64,000 nucleotides of DNA from Helicobacter typhlonius (GTDB lineage: Bacteria; Campylobacterota; Campylobacteria; Campylobacterales; Helicobacteraceae): the NCBI RefSeq assembly GCF_001460635.1, contig NZ_LN907858.1:992001-1056000 (forward strand), read 5' to 3'. Below, in pieces: positions 46,207 to 55,884 of this stretch. The notes below the pieces were generated by a model that ran no database searches, was not told where the DNA came from, and saw only the letters and a program-made list of their open reading frames with translations. Position numbers and translations under genes: made by a program. Positions within the stretch are counted from its first letter, which is position 1. Each line of letters opens with the position of its first letter.

Positions 46207-46665
46207 TCACTGACCTTTTTGAAAATAATGCGATTTACCGCTATTTTCATCAATAATTTTAAGGGTATTTCCTTTTAGCTCAAAGCTAGGATTTGCGCCA
46301 CCGCAAAAATCAAGTTCACCACGATATGAGATGTCCTTTTCTCCATTTTTTCGCTCAAAGATTCTTAAAATACCGCCATCACAAGCATTTCCCATAGGAT
46401 TATCTTGGAACACCCAAACATCATTCCAATTTTGAAGTCTTGCATAAAAAATCAAGCTTGGATTATATTCAAATTCGCAAGTTCTTTGATAAATTATTTT
46501 ATTATCAATAGAGATACTGCATTGATTGTTTTTTGCATCTGTGGATATAGTCATTAAGTCGTTTTGAATCTCTTTTTGTATTTGTGATGAGATTTTATTT
46601 GCATTTAATAAAATACAACATAGCAATATTAAACTTAATATTTTCACTATTTTATCCTTTATCAT
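46207..46665 (-). CDS. Small secreted protein of unknown function
   Basis: A 152-residue protein with a signal peptide (ILSLILLCCILLNA). The mature part is a lysozyme-inhibitor-like size with strands (LIFYARLQNWNDVWVFQDNP, ISYRGELDFCGGANPSFELKG) and three to four cysteines. No family is recognised. It lies leftward between addB and another small secreted protein and could form a pair with the latter, 18 bases apart. Confidence 0.55.
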   Translation of the reverse strand: MIKDKIVKILSLILLCCILLNANKISSQIQKEIQNDLMTISTDAKNNQCSISIDNKIIYQRTCEFEYNPSLIFYARLQNWNDVWVFQDNPMGNACDGGILRIFERKNGEKDISYRGELDFCGGANPSFELKGNTLKIIDENSGKSHYFQKGQ

Positions 46666-46683
46666 AAAAATTCAACAAAATCT

Positions 46684-47163
46684 TCATTGCTCATTGCAAG
46701 ATTCTAAAACTTTTGTTATAGATTTTAATTTTTTGCCATCAAAGATAAATTTCTCTTGCTTACAAGTGCCATTATGGTATTCATACTGCGCAATTAAAAG
46801 ATTGCTATCCTTTTGACTTAATAAAATATCAATACTATCTTTATTATTTGTATCAGGTGTTGTGTTAAATCTACTTAGAATCATATAGTCATCATTTCCG
46901 CTCTGTTTATCCAATAAAGAATAAAATCTGCATCCAGTGCCACAACTATGAGGTATTATTGAATATTTACCTGCAAAATTAATCTTTAAATCCACTAACT
47001 TACCATTTATATCTCTACATTCTGTATTTGCACACTTGTAGTCTTGCGAGATTTTATGTTTTCCTTGATATATTTGCGCAGGATATTTGCTGAAGTCATT
47101 TAAAAGATTATTCGCATTTAATAATGTGAGCAAAAAGAGCGAGTGTAGGAATATGTGTTTCAT
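46684..47163 (-). CDS. Small secreted cysteine-containing protein
   Basis: A 159-residue protein with signal peptide MKHIFLHSLFLLTLLNA. The core has the motif NFAGKYSIIPHSCGTGCRFYSLLD, plus cysteines in KCANTECRD and a C-terminal TCKQEK with LESCNEQ, so disulfides are likely. The GKYxxxxxxCGTGC pattern recurs in several secreted proteins of unknown function in Proteobacteria, as I recall. It is the first gene of the pair. Its promoter would lie in the gap 47164-47427. Confidence 0.55.
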   Translation of the reverse strand: MKHIFLHSLFLLTLLNANNLLNDFSKYPAQIYQGKHKISQDYKCANTECRDINGKLVDLKINFAGKYSIIPHSCGTGCRFYSLLDKQSGNDDYMILSRFNTTPDTNNKDSIDILLSQKDSNLLIAQYEYHNGTCKQEKFIFDGKKLKSITKVLESCNEQ

Positions 47164-47370
47164 TTTTTATCCTTTCATATTTCTTAAAAACATTCATCGC
47201 AAAAAACTCTTGTTTTGTCTTTTTTATGAGAGGAGACAAAATATATAAGTATAGGCTAGTGGCTTTGGCGCACGAAACTATCCTACCGATAACTCCCCCT
47301 TATCGTTCTTAGAATATATTGCTTACCTCTACAATATTTTAAAGATATGTTAAAGTACTTGTAATTGATT
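47164..47370. other. Intergenic stretch without gene
   Basis: This part of the 264-base gap holds no reading frame of note. It contains a small hairpin CGATAA/TTATCG with a CTCCCCC loop near 47300-47320 and two T/A-rich stretches that could hold a promoter for 47163. I see nothing else. Confidence 0.3.
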
Positions 47371-47405
47371 TTATTAGCTTTCAAAAATATCTTGAAAGCT
47401 AATAA
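47371..47405. terminator. 14-bp perfect hairpin after tkt
   Basis: TTATTAGCTTTCAA (47371-47384) and TTGAAAGCTAATAA (47392-47405) pair perfectly with a 7-base loop AAATATC. It begins about 20 bases after the tkt stop on the minus strand and is the likely tkt terminator. There is no long T run, so efficiency is uncertain. Confidence 0.6.
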
Positions 47406-47427
47406 GCTAATCCCAAATTCCACTCAA

Positions 47428-49371
47428 TTATTTTAGGAGTTCCTGTGCCACCTTTACAACATTTTCCACATTAAATCCAAAGGATTCAAAAAGTATATCT
47501 CCCTTGCCCGAAGCACCAAAGCTTTGCATACTTATCACTTCATCGGCAAAGGCATACCATTCTAGCCCCCTCGCCGCCTCAATAGCAAGCACCTTGCCCT
47601 TACACAAACTTTCTCTATATGCCTTAGACTGCTGCAAAAGCAAATCAAAGCAAGGCACACTCACTACCTGCGCTTTAATGCCAACCTTTAGCAAAGATTC
47701 AATACTTTTGAGTGCAAGACTCACCTCACTACCACTCGCTATAAGCGTAATATCCGCATTCTCCTGTGCTTTTAGCACATATCCACCTTTTGAAACATTA
47801 CTCTTCAATCTCTCATCGCAAGGCACGATTACAGGGAGATTTTGACGAGTAAGCACAAAGGCACAAGGCAGTTTAGAATCCAATCCCACCTGCCAACACG
47901 CGATATTTTCATTCGCATCTGCTGGGCGGAATACAAGGAGATTTGGCATTGCCCTAAAATGGCTCAACTGCTCAATAGGCTGATGTGTCGCGCCATCTTC
48001 CCCCACGCCTATGCTATCGTGCGTCCAAATATAATATACTTGTGCTTTCATCAAACTCGCCACGCGCACGCTCGCACTCATATAGTCGCTAAAAACAAAG
48101 AATGTTGCGCAAAATGGCATAAAGAGACCATAGTTTGCCACGCCATTACTTATTGCACCCATTGCGTGTTCTCTAATACCAAAATGCCAATTCTTACCTT
48201 GTGGAAAATCACCCTCATTCTCTAAGTGTGTGTTATTTGAAGGGGCTAAATCCGCACTCCCACCGATAAAGCCCTCCATAGCCTGTGAAATAGCATTGAG
48301 AATCTTGCCATTACTTACCCTCGTTGCCATAGACTCGCCTAGCTCAAAATGCGGATAGCTAATGCGCGAATAATCCTTAGCCACCATACTATCAAGACGC
48401 TCTTTTGTAATTGATGGGAGATTCTCATACTGCTTTTGCCACTGCGCCACACTAAGTTCACCGCGCTCTTTCATCATTCTAAAAGCAAATAGCACTTCAT
48501 CAGGCACACAAAAAGCTTTAGAATCTAACCCAAGCTTCGCCTTTGCTTGAGCTATAATCTCCTCTCCCAAAGGTGCGCCGTGCGCTTTATGGCTACCTTC
48601 AAGATTTAAAGCATTTTTTGCAATCTTTGTCCGCGCGATGATGATACTCGGCTTAGAGGAGCTTTTAGCACTCACAAGCGCGTTATGAATCTCCAAAAAA
48701 TTATGCCCATCGCACTGCAATACTTCAAAACCTTGAGAAGTGAAACGTTGCGCTACATCTTCGCTCATAGCGATATTTGTCTTACCCTCAATCGTAATTT
48801 CATTACTATCATAGATAAGGATAAGATTCGATAATTGATGATGTCCAGCAAGAGAAGACGCTTCATAACTAATACCCTCCTGCAAGTCGCCATCTCCACA
48901 TAAGCAATACACAAAATGCGAGATAATCTCCTTGCCAAAGAGATTCTGCGCGTATTTACTTGCCATAGCCATACCCACTGCATTTGCTATACCCTGTCCT
49001 AGCGGTCCTGTGGTAATCTCCACACCTTGAGTATGTCCATATTCTGGGTGTCCGGGCGTTTTAGAGTGAATTTTTCTAAAAGATTGCAAATCCTCCATAC
49101 TCACATCAAAGCCCCATAAATGCAAAAGCGCATACACAAGCGCACTCGCGTGTCCTCCGCTAAAAACTAATCTGTCGCGATTAAGCCAAGTGGGGTTTGT
49201 GGGGGCGAGATTCAAATGAAAGTTAAGGGTGCTAGCCACATCTGCAAGCCCCATAGGCGCACCGGGGTGTCCGCTATTTGCCTTTTGCACCATATCGGCG
49301 CACAGAAAACCAAGTGTGTGAGACATTTTTTGTAAAAGGGGAATATCCTCTTGCGTAATGTGTGGTTGCAT
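47428..49371 (-). CDS. tkt: Transketolase
   Basis: A 647-residue thiamine diphosphate enzyme of the non-oxidative pentose phosphate pathway. It has the start KANSGHPGAPMGLADVA, the cofactor motif CGDGDLQEGISYEA, ELGESMATRVSNGKIL and the catalytic FGIREHAMGAISNG, with TRQNLPVI near the C-terminal domain. Length is normal. AAAGG precedes the ATG. The pheT gene lies 24 bases upstream in the same direction, so they may be co-transcribed. Helicobacter species rely on this enzyme for ribose and erythrose phosphate. Confidence 0.95.
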   Translation of the reverse strand: MQPHITQEDIPLLQKMSHTLGFLCADMVQKANSGHPGAPMGLADVASTLNFHLNLAPTNPTWLNRDRLVFSGGHASALVYALLHLWGFDVSMEDLQSFRKIHSKTPGHPEYGHTQGVEITTGPLGQGIANAVGMAMASKYAQNLFGKEIISHFVYCLCGDGDLQEGISYEASSLAGHHQLSNLILIYDSNEITIEGKTNIAMSEDVAQRFTSQGFEVLQCDGHNFLEIHNALVSAKSSSKPSIIIARTKIAKNALNLEGSHKAHGAPLGEEIIAQAKAKLGLDSKAFCVPDEVLFAFRMMKERGELSVAQWQKQYENLPSITKERLDSMVAKDYSRISYPHFELGESMATRVSNGKILNAISQAMEGFIGGSADLAPSNNTHLENEGDFPQGKNWHFGIREHAMGAISNGVANYGLFMPFCATFFVFSDYMSASVRVASLMKAQVYYIWTHDSIGVGEDGATHQPIEQLSHFRAMPNLLVFRPADANENIACWQVGLDSKLPCAFVLTRQNLPVIVPCDERLKSNVSKGGYVLKAQENADITLIASGSEVSLALKSIESLLKVGIKAQVVSVPCFDLLLQQSKAYRESLCKGKVLAIEAARGLEWYAFADEVISMQSFGASGKGDILFESFGFNVENVVKVAQELLK

Positions 49372-49395
49372 ATTTTTCCTTTCAAGTTATAGGAT

Positions 49396-51801
49396 CTAAA
49401 CGCGCAAAGACGCATTAAAGCTTTTTTGCAAAATCTCCAATGTAGCCTGTGTGGCATTATTGAGTTGAATCTCTTGCAATGTGCCCTCATAAGATTGCAG
49501 CACCAAGCGAATGCTAAGTGCCATTTGCTCTCCCAAACTCTCATCACCATACACATCAAGCGGATAAATATTTTGCACGAAATCAATTTTTGCCTCTGTA
49601 ATTGCCTCGCGCACACGATGAAATGGAATCTGCTTGTCAATTAAGATTGTCAAATCACGCGTAGATTTTTGATACTTTGAAAACTCTTTTGCTTGCGCCA
49701 AAGCTGTATCATCTAAATCTAATTCAATCTCGCATATAAAAGTTTCGTTGTTTATATCCAAGTCCAAAGCAACTTGCTGATGAATCTTTGCGATAATCCC
49801 CACAGGCTTACCCTGATAATACACGAACGCACTTTGATAAGGGTGCAAGATTCTATCATCTCTCAATCCAAACTGCGCTAGAAGGGTTTGTGAATTTTCC
49901 TCATCGCGTATATTTTTGAGGCTTATCTCTCCCACACACCTTTGGCACATTAATGCAAAAGAAAAGAAATCCCAGCTTGCCGCTTTACTATGCGGATAGC
50001 ACTCATCATTAATAAAGCCACTTGCAACAAAGGCGAGTTTGGTTTTTTCCTCTCGTTTGGCTGTATAGACACTTCCTATTTCAAAAAGCGAAATGCTTTT
50101 AAAGCCGAGGTTTTCATTGCGTTTTATAGAATCTAAAAGCGCAGGAATAAGGCTCGTGCGCAATGTATCTAGCTCTTGTGTGATGGGATTGAGCAGGGCA
50201 AGATTCTCATCAATTTGCACAAAGCCGAGTTTTTCCAAGGACTGCGAGGAGGCGAAAATATAGTGAATACATTCATTGAAAGCATTAGCAATGAATGTAT
50301 GAGCTAATTTGCGCTTATTTTTATACGCAAAATACGCTTTAGAGGTATTGTGATGCTGCAAACATAATAGAGGCATAGGCTTAACCTTATCTATGCCATA
50401 GATTCGCAACACCTCCTCCGCAACATCTTGGATACTATGTATATCGTGGCGATATGGAGGAACGCCAATCATAAAGAAATTTTCATCGCCTGTGGCTTCG
50501 AGGTTAAAGGATAAATGCTTTAAGATTGTAGCAATCTCTTCTTTTTCCAAATGTATGCCTATGATATTATTAATTGCACCAAAGGTCGTCTTAATTATGA
50601 TTTCATCAGTATTTTGCGAGATAGAATGTGAGCCAGAATACACGAGTGCATCACATACTGACACCATTTTTTTACACAAAAAGTCAATGCCTTGCTCCAA
50701 ATCCGGATTGCTCCCCCTCGTGCTGCGATAGGTAAGCGCACTATTGCCTTTAATTTTGCGCTCATAAAGAGCCTTAGAAATGGCGGCAGAATTAACATAA
50801 CTTGCCTCAATAATAAGAATCTCCGACCTTGTGCCAAAGTGCCGCTCACCATAACTTACACCAATTACTGAGAGTTTTTCATTTGCAAATACCGCTTCTA
50901 AGCCATTTTCATCTTTTTTTATGCAAAGTTGTGCAGCTAAGCCATTATCCAAAATAATATCCTTACTTTCGCAGTCTTGCAGCTTATAAGCATTAAGAAT
51001 AACACCGCTCATATAAGTGCCGTATTCTAAGAAATTACACACAATATCATCAAGCAAAGTTCCATTGTGCGCAAGGGCTAAAGCCATATCAAGCGATAAA
51101 TAGGCTTGTTTCATCTCAACCACACGATAAAGCAAATGCGCGTCAATTTTTTCATCAGTGAGAATCTGCAATACCCGTCCAAGTCCCAATGTAACGACAT
51201 TATCCATATCACTTTGGTTTTTTAAACGTAGATTGTAGCAGGTAGCCAACTCCCTTGCTATACCAAGCACACTTAAACAATCACCACGATTTGGTGTGGT
51301 AGCTACCTCCACCACATCATCGTTAAAAAGCTCTAACTGCGCTACTTCAGCACCAAGCTCCAATCGCCCAGCAGTAGAATCTAGCACCATAATGCCATCA
51401 TTGATTTTCGGTAGCCCTAGCTCTGTGCTCGAGCAAAGCATTCCACAGCTCTCCACACCGCGCAAAGTCGTTTTTTTGATTGTAAGCTCACCGCTTTTGG
51501 TGTAGGGGATTACCGCGCCTTCTAATGCCACTGCCACATACTGCCCTGCTTTGACATTTGGTGCACCGCACACGATTTGTAATTCCTCACTGCCCACACT
51601 CACAACACATACATTGAGCTTATCCGCATCTGGGTGCGGGCTTGTAGTCCGCACCTTGCCAACAACGACTTTTTGGGGAATTTTTATAGAATGCACAGAT
51701 TCTACTTCTAACCCAATACTGCTTAAACGCGTGCAAATCTCTTCGGTGGAAATTCGCGAAATATCAATAAATTGTGATAACAAATGTCTCGTAAAAATCA
51801 T
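49396..51801 (-). CDS. pheT: Phenylalanyl-tRNA synthetase beta chain
   Basis: An 801-residue beta subunit. The N-terminal tRNA-binding (EMAP-like) domain is VGKVRTTSPHPDADKLNVC; the B3/B4 editing domain lies in the middle with SYGERHFGTRSE, the B5 domain with GVPPYRHDIHSIQDVAEEV, the catalytic-like core with NPITQELDTLRTSLIP, and the C-terminal anticodon-binding (FDX-ACB) domain begins FSKYQKSTRDLTIL. The family length is about 760-800. Its ATG overlaps the pheS stop by one base (TAATG), so the two subunits are translationally coupled. Confidence 0.95.
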   Translation of the reverse strand: MIFTRHLLSQFIDISRISTEEICTRLSSIGLEVESVHSIKIPQKVVVGKVRTTSPHPDADKLNVCVVSVGSEELQIVCGAPNVKAGQYVAVALEGAVIPYTKSGELTIKKTTLRGVESCGMLCSSTELGLPKINDGIMVLDSTAGRLELGAEVAQLELFNDDVVEVATTPNRGDCLSVLGIARELATCYNLRLKNQSDMDNVVTLGLGRVLQILTDEKIDAHLLYRVVEMKQAYLSLDMALALAHNGTLLDDIVCNFLEYGTYMSGVILNAYKLQDCESKDIILDNGLAAQLCIKKDENGLEAVFANEKLSVIGVSYGERHFGTRSEILIIEASYVNSAAISKALYERKIKGNSALTYRSTRGSNPDLEQGIDFLCKKMVSVCDALVYSGSHSISQNTDEIIIKTTFGAINNIIGIHLEKEEIATILKHLSFNLEATGDENFFMIGVPPYRHDIHSIQDVAEEVLRIYGIDKVKPMPLLCLQHHNTSKAYFAYKNKRKLAHTFIANAFNECIHYIFASSQSLEKLGFVQIDENLALLNPITQELDTLRTSLIPALLDSIKRNENLGFKSISLFEIGSVYTAKREEKTKLAFVASGFINDECYPHSKAASWDFFSFALMCQRCVGEISLKNIRDEENSQTLLAQFGLRDDRILHPYQSAFVYYQGKPVGIIAKIHQQVALDLDINNETFICEIELDLDDTALAQAKEFSKYQKSTRDLTILIDKQIPFHRVREAITEAKIDFVQNIYPLDVYGDESLGEQMALSIRLVLQSYEGTLQEIQLNNATQATLEILQKSFNASLRV

Positions 51802-52802
51802 TAGAACTGCTCCAATACGCGTAAATCACTCTCAAAAAAGCTACGCAAATCATTCACTCGACAAATCAGCATAGCAAACCGCTCTACACCAAGCCCAAAG
51901 GCATATCCACTCACATCTTTATATCCCACAAAATCAAAAACTTTTTGATTCACAATGCCACAGCCTAGCACCTCAAGCCACCCTGTATGCGAACACACAC
52001 GGCAGCCCTCGCCCTTGCAAAACACACAGCTAATATCCACTTCGGCACTTGGCTCTGTAAAAGGAAAGAAGCTCGAGCGAAAGCGAATATCTACATTGCC
52101 AAACATAAAATGTAAAAAATCCTCTAAAATATATTTCAAATGCGAGAAATTCACCTTGTCTTTTGAATCTACGACAAGTCCCTCAACCTGATGAAACATC
52201 GGCGAATGCGTCAAGTCATAATCTCGCCTAAACACGCTACCCGGAGCTATCATACGAATGGGGAGTGAGCCCTCTTGCATTGTGCGGATTTGCACTGGCG
52301 AAGTATGTGTGCGCAAAAGCATAGAATCTTTAAAATAAAATGTATCTTGCATATCGCGTGCTGGGTGATATGCGGGGAGATTCAAAGCCTCGAAGTTATG
52401 AAAATCATCTTCTATGAGCGGACCGGTTTGCAGTGAAAAATTCATATTAACAAAAAAATCAATGATTTTATCCATTGTCTGGTAGATTGGATGTCCTTTG
52501 CTTGTATGACGCAGTGAGCTAAACAAACTCGCATCAACTGAATCTTTAGCCAAATCTGCCTGCATTTGTTTTGCAAGTAGTGTGCTTTTTTTATCGCTCA
52601 AAAGATTTTCAAAAGATTCTTTATAGGTGTTTAATTCTGTGGCGAAAGCCTTTTTTGCCTCACCTTGCAGTGCTTTAAGCGTGGCAAATTGTTGTGTCAA
52701 AAAGCCTTTTTTGCCAATCATTTCTACCCGCAATGCCTCCAAATCCTGCAGATTCTCTACCTGCTCCAATCGCTTTAAAATTTCCTGCACTTGCGCTTTC
52801 AA
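51801..52802 (-). CDS. pheS: Phenylalanyl-tRNA synthetase alpha chain
   Basis: A 333-residue alpha subunit with a coiled-coil N-terminus ([21 protein letters not shown]) and the class II core: [44 protein letters not shown] (motif 2), and [10 protein letters not shown] near the end (motif 3). The start is TTG at 52802, preceded by GAAGGATAGG; the nearby ATG is out of frame. The gene is divergent from the HIT gene. In H. pylori the same three genes are together, as I recall. Confidence 0.95.
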   Translation of the reverse strand: MKAQVQEILKRLEQVENLQDLEALRVEMIGKKGFLTQQFATLKALQGEAKKAFATELNTYKESFENLLSDKKSTLLAKQMQADLAKDSVDASLFSSLRHTSKGHPIYQTMDKIIDFFVNMNFSLQTGPLIEDDFHNFEALNLPAYHPARDMQDTFYFKDSMLLRTHTSPVQIRTMQEGSLPIRMIAPGSVFRRDYDLTHSPMFHQVEGLVVDSKDKVNFSHLKYILEDFLHFMFGNVDIRFRSSFFPFTEPSAEVDISCVFCKGEGCRVCSHTGWLEVLGCGIVNQKVFDFVGYKDVSGYAFGLGVERFAMLICRVNDLRSFFESDLRVLEQF

Positions 52803-52875
52803 TGCCTATCCTTCATTTTCTAAAGTAAAATAAAATCGGTATTGTAGCACATTTAAAGTTTTTATTGTCCTTTAT

Positions 52876-52884
52876 TGCTATAAT
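52876..52884 (+). promoter_or_regulatory. Extended -10 promoter of the HIT gene
   Basis: TGCTATAAT is a perfect extended -10 (TGnTATAAT), the main Helicobacter vegetative promoter type. It lies about 100 bases before the HIT ATG at 52984. The gap between pheS and HIT (181 bases) also must hold the opposite-strand pheS promoter, which I could not define. Confidence 0.5.
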
Positions 52885-52983
52885 GAAAGCTTCAAATTAA
52901 ATTTTCACTTTTAAGAATTCAAAGTATAGAATCCATATTTTGCAAATCGCTTTAGATTCTATAAAACCACAAAGGAGTAAGTA

Positions 52984-53325
52984 ATGGCAGAAAAAACGAT
53001 TTTTGAAAGAATTGTTGCGGGGGAGATTCCCTGCAAAAAAGTGGTAGAAAATGATAAATTCCTTGCATTTTATGATATTGCTCCTCAAGCACCGGTGCAT
53101 ATTCTTGCAATACCAAAGATATGCGTAAAAGATTTTTCCCTCGCTTCTAGAGAGCTTTTGGGCGAGCTGTGTGAATTTGCGCAAGAGGTCGCAAAGCTCG
53201 TAGGTATAGACAAGAGCGGATATAGAATCATCACAAATATCGGTGCAGATGGTGGGCAGGAAGTCCCGCATTTGCATTTGCATATTTTAGGTGGCAAAAA
53301 GCTTTCAAGCATTATCGTAAAATAG
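52984..53325 (+). CDS. HIT-family nucleotide hydrolase
   Basis: A 113-residue histidine triad protein of the HINT type, with the active motif VPHLHLHILGG (HxHxH) at the C-terminus and the IFERIVAGEIPCKKV and APVHILAIPK segments. HINT proteins hydrolyse nucleoside phosphoramidates and adenylated lysine compounds. AAAGGAGTAA precedes the ATG. The gene is divergent from pheS and 83 bases before the MATE gene. The size and arrangement match the H. pylori orthologue I recall. Confidence 0.92.
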   Translation: MAEKTIFERIVAGEIPCKKVVENDKFLAFYDIAPQAPVHILAIPKICVKDFSLASRELLGELCEFAQEVAKLVGIDKSGYRIITNIGADGGQEVPHLHLHILGGKKLSSIIVK

Positions 53326-53408
53326 CGCACTGATAAATACCAACACATAAAAACGCCAACTTACGCAATGTGCTGTAAGCACTCAAAATAACATTACAAA
53401 GTAAGGCA

Positions 53409-54764
53409 ATGGTTTATACTTTTAATCACAGAATCCGCAAGATTTTTCGCATAGCCCTGCCCTCTGGGGGTAATTCATTCCTTGATATTGCAAATGTCGC
53501 TGTGGGAATGTATTTTATCGCTCATATCTCGGCAGATGCGGAAATCACAAAGCACAATATCGTAGCACTCGGGCTTGGTATGAACTACTGGATGTTTTTA
53601 TTTGCCATTACCACGATTTTTTATGTCGGCACAAACGCACAAATCTCCCGTGCCTTTGGCGAACGAAACTTCACAAAAATGAATAGAATCTTAAGTACGA
53701 TGAGTGTTGGGGCGATTGTATGTGCCATTCCTATTTTTATTCTTACCTCTGCACTCAATGAGATATATTTTGACTGGATGGATGTAGGAAGCGAGGCAAA
53801 AGCACTTGGTATGCTCTATCTTAGTTTTATTTTTTATAGCATTCCTGCGCTTTTTGCAAAGACGATTTTCATCTCCGCACTCGCAGCCACAGGCGATACA
53901 AAAAGCGTGTTTTTTATTAAGATTCTAAGCACCCTTTTAAATATCGCCCTCAATTATATACTAATTTTTGGTGTAAATTCGCTTGGTATCCCGCCTCTTG
54001 GTATCGCCGGGGCGGGAGTGGCAAATGTGATTACATCATATTTCGAGGGACTTATACTCTTTGGGATTTTGTGCGGGGCGCATAAATATCTCAAATTTGC
54101 CTCCCTTGTTGAGTGGCGTGCACTCGCTCTTGGCTTACGCATAGGCATACCATCAGGCGTGGAGCGGGTATTGACGATTTTTTCACTCGTGTTAATTACG
54201 AAATTTATGACAGATTATGGCTTAGAAGTCATCACCGGATTCCAAGTTGGCTCACGCGTAGAGAGCTTTATCTTTATGCCCGGCTTTGGATTCCAAGTCG
54301 CTGCAATGGCATTAATGGGGCAAATGTTAGGGGCTAAACGCATAGATTTAGCCGAATCCTTTGTGCGCACAACTTTACTTATCTCCTCAATTATTATGGG
54401 GATACTCGGCATAAGCTTATGCCTACTAGGCAAAGAACTCACCGCTATTTTTACTACCGAACCTGCGGTGATTGATTATTCTTTTGCCTACCTTGTCGCA
54501 GTGGGTGTATCCCAAGTGCCACTCATTTGGATTTTTGTGCTTGATGGTGCAATGCGCGGGGCGGGAGCTGCAAAGCTTTCGCTTTGGGTAAATACAGGGA
54601 GTATTTGGCTATGCAGAATCTTACCGATGTGGCTATGTGTGTGCTATGGATTTGACGCTGTGTATATCTTTGCGATCATCTGTGTCGAAACATTCTTACG
54701 CGCTTTTATCTTTGGGTATATTTTCCATAAGGGCATATGGAAGCGATATATTGCGAGAATCTAA
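53409..54764 (+). CDS. MATE-family efflux transporter
   Basis: A 451-residue polytopic protein with 12 membrane helices in two halves. MATE features are ALPSGGNSFLDIANVAVGMYF at the start, YVGTNAQISRAFGERN, and in the second half GFQVGSRVESFIFMPGFGFQVAAMALMGQMLGA, the usual conserved region after helix 7. These transporters export cationic drugs or metabolites by sodium or proton exchange; the substrate is unknown. It is convergent with the GT8 gene (6 bases between stops), so a shared bidirectional terminator might be expected but none is evident. Confidence 0.9.
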   Translation: MVYTFNHRIRKIFRIALPSGGNSFLDIANVAVGMYFIAHISADAEITKHNIVALGLGMNYWMFLFAITTIFYVGTNAQISRAFGERNFTKMNRILSTMSVGAIVCAIPIFILTSALNEIYFDWMDVGSEAKALGMLYLSFIFYSIPALFAKTIFISALAATGDTKSVFFIKILSTLLNIALNYILIFGVNSLGIPPLGIAGAGVANVITSYFEGLILFGILCGAHKYLKFASLVEWRALALGLRIGIPSGVERVLTIFSLVLITKFMTDYGLEVITGFQVGSRVESFIFMPGFGFQVAAMALMGQMLGAKRIDLAESFVRTTLLISSIIMGILGISLCLLGKELTAIFTTEPAVIDYSFAYLVAVGVSQVPLIWIFVLDGAMRGAGAAKLSLWVNTGSIWLCRILPMWLCVCYGFDAVYIFAIICVETFLRAFIFGYIFHKGIWKRYIARI

Positions 54765-54770
54765 GCCTTA

Positions 54771-55883
54771 TCATTTTTTTAAAGCATATTTTTTTGGATT
54801 TATCTTAACTCTTATCTTTCGCACAAATGGTCTTATAAAGTTTTTTTCTACAGGTTTAAAAACAAAAACAATCAAAGCCACACAAAAAGCAAGGGGATTA
54901 TAATGCATTATTTTAATCCTCTTAAGCTCCTTATTAAAAATAGGAGTTTGTGAGGCAATATCCCACCATCGCTGATAATAAGGATAAAAAAGAACAAACT
55001 TGCTATGAGATTGAATATTTTGAGCTGGAGTGCGCCAAGGCTTTGCATAATTATTATAATGCACAATTTTAGCATTAGGAAGAATTTGTGTATAAGCTTC
55101 AAACCCTTTATTATAAATGTGCCCCAAAAGAAACCCATACTCTTCAGGCAATATCAATATCTTTTCATTCAGTGCAACATTGAGTGCATCTTGGTCGGGA
55201 CATTGAGGAATATAATGTTGTAAGAACTCAAAGCATTGGGTTTCTATATGATTTGCTCGGTAAAGAGACATATTAAAAAGCATAAAACCCGAGCAAAAAT
55301 AGCAAGACAAATTCTTTCTCATATCAAAACCTTCACCATTCTTGCTTACAGACTGCAAAATAAATGGTTCAATACGAGCATTCGCACCTTTTGGGAGCGG
55401 ACTATTCACGGCAGCAGCGATATATTCCCCTAAATCCATTGCAAAAATCTCTCTTATATCGCATAATATGAGAGCATCGACATCTATATACAAACACCTT
55501 TCTATCTCCTCTGGAACAAAACGAGACAATAAAATTCTATAATAGGCAATATAATTTTTTTGTTTTTCAAATCCCCATTTTGGAAAATGAGCAAAAATAC
55601 TATCATCAACAATATGTATGCGAATCTCACAAGGATAAATCAAAGAGAGTTGCTCTTGTAAGGCTTGAAGCTTATCTTGGCACTCTTGGGAGAGTGTATC
55701 GCTTAGGATATGAAAGATATAGCCCTCTTCCTCATCTTTTTCTTGTAGCTTTTGAGTTAATACCCCCCCCCCTATATAATCTCTAAAAATTTTTGTTTTA
55801 TCAGTATTTTGAATAATATTTACAAGAAGCACACTAAGATATTTTATATAATTTTCGTCAGCATTAAAAACAATATGAAACAT
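54771..55883 (-). CDS. GT8-family glycosyltransferase, contains a G10 tract
   Basis: A 370-residue glycosyltransferase of the GT8 (LgtC/RfaJ-like) family: start IVFNADENYIKYLSVLLVNII, metal-binding DxD in CLYIDVDALILCD (residues 134-136), SGFMLFNMSLYR and the late KIVHYNNYAKPW. The C-terminus has a basic tail with a membrane-like stretch. A run of ten G (55763-55772 on the minus strand) encodes Gly38-Gly40 (DYIGGGVLTQ), a natural on/off slippage site; at ten the frame is open, so this copy is in the expressed phase. It abuts the ABC-F gene upstream. Likely function is addition of a sugar to lipooligosaccharide. Confidence 0.85.
   Translation of the reverse strand: MFHIVFNADENYIKYLSVLLVNIIQNTDKTKIFRDYIGGGVLTQKLQEKDEEEGYIFHILSDTLSQECQDKLQALQEQLSLIYPCEIRIHIVDDSIFAHFPKWGFEKQKNYIAYYRILLSRFVPEEIERCLYIDVDALILCDIREIFAMDLGEYIAAAVNSPLPKGANARIEPFILQSVSKNGEGFDMRKNLSCYFCSGFMLFNMSLYRANHIETQCFEFLQHYIPQCPDQDALNVALNEKILILPEEYGFLLGHIYNKGFEAYTQILPNAKIVHYNNYAKPWRTPAQNIQSHSKFVLFYPYYQRWWDIASQTPIFNKELKRIKIMHYNPLAFCVALIVFVFKPVEKNFIRPFVRKIRVKINPKKYALKK
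55763..55772 (-). repeat. G10 homopolymer tract inside the GT8 gene
   Basis: Ten consecutive C on the plus strand, G on the coding strand, at codons 37-40 of the GT8 gene. With ten residues the frame is open; nine or eleven would close it within a few codons. Tracts of this kind are the common phase-variation switch in Campylobacterota. Confidence 0.8.
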
Positions 55884-55884
55884 T

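Noticed and set aside
47164-47370. Small structured RNA between tkt and the secreted protein genes
   Set aside because: Only a 6-bp stem with a CTCCCCC loop is present, too weak to support an RNA gene.
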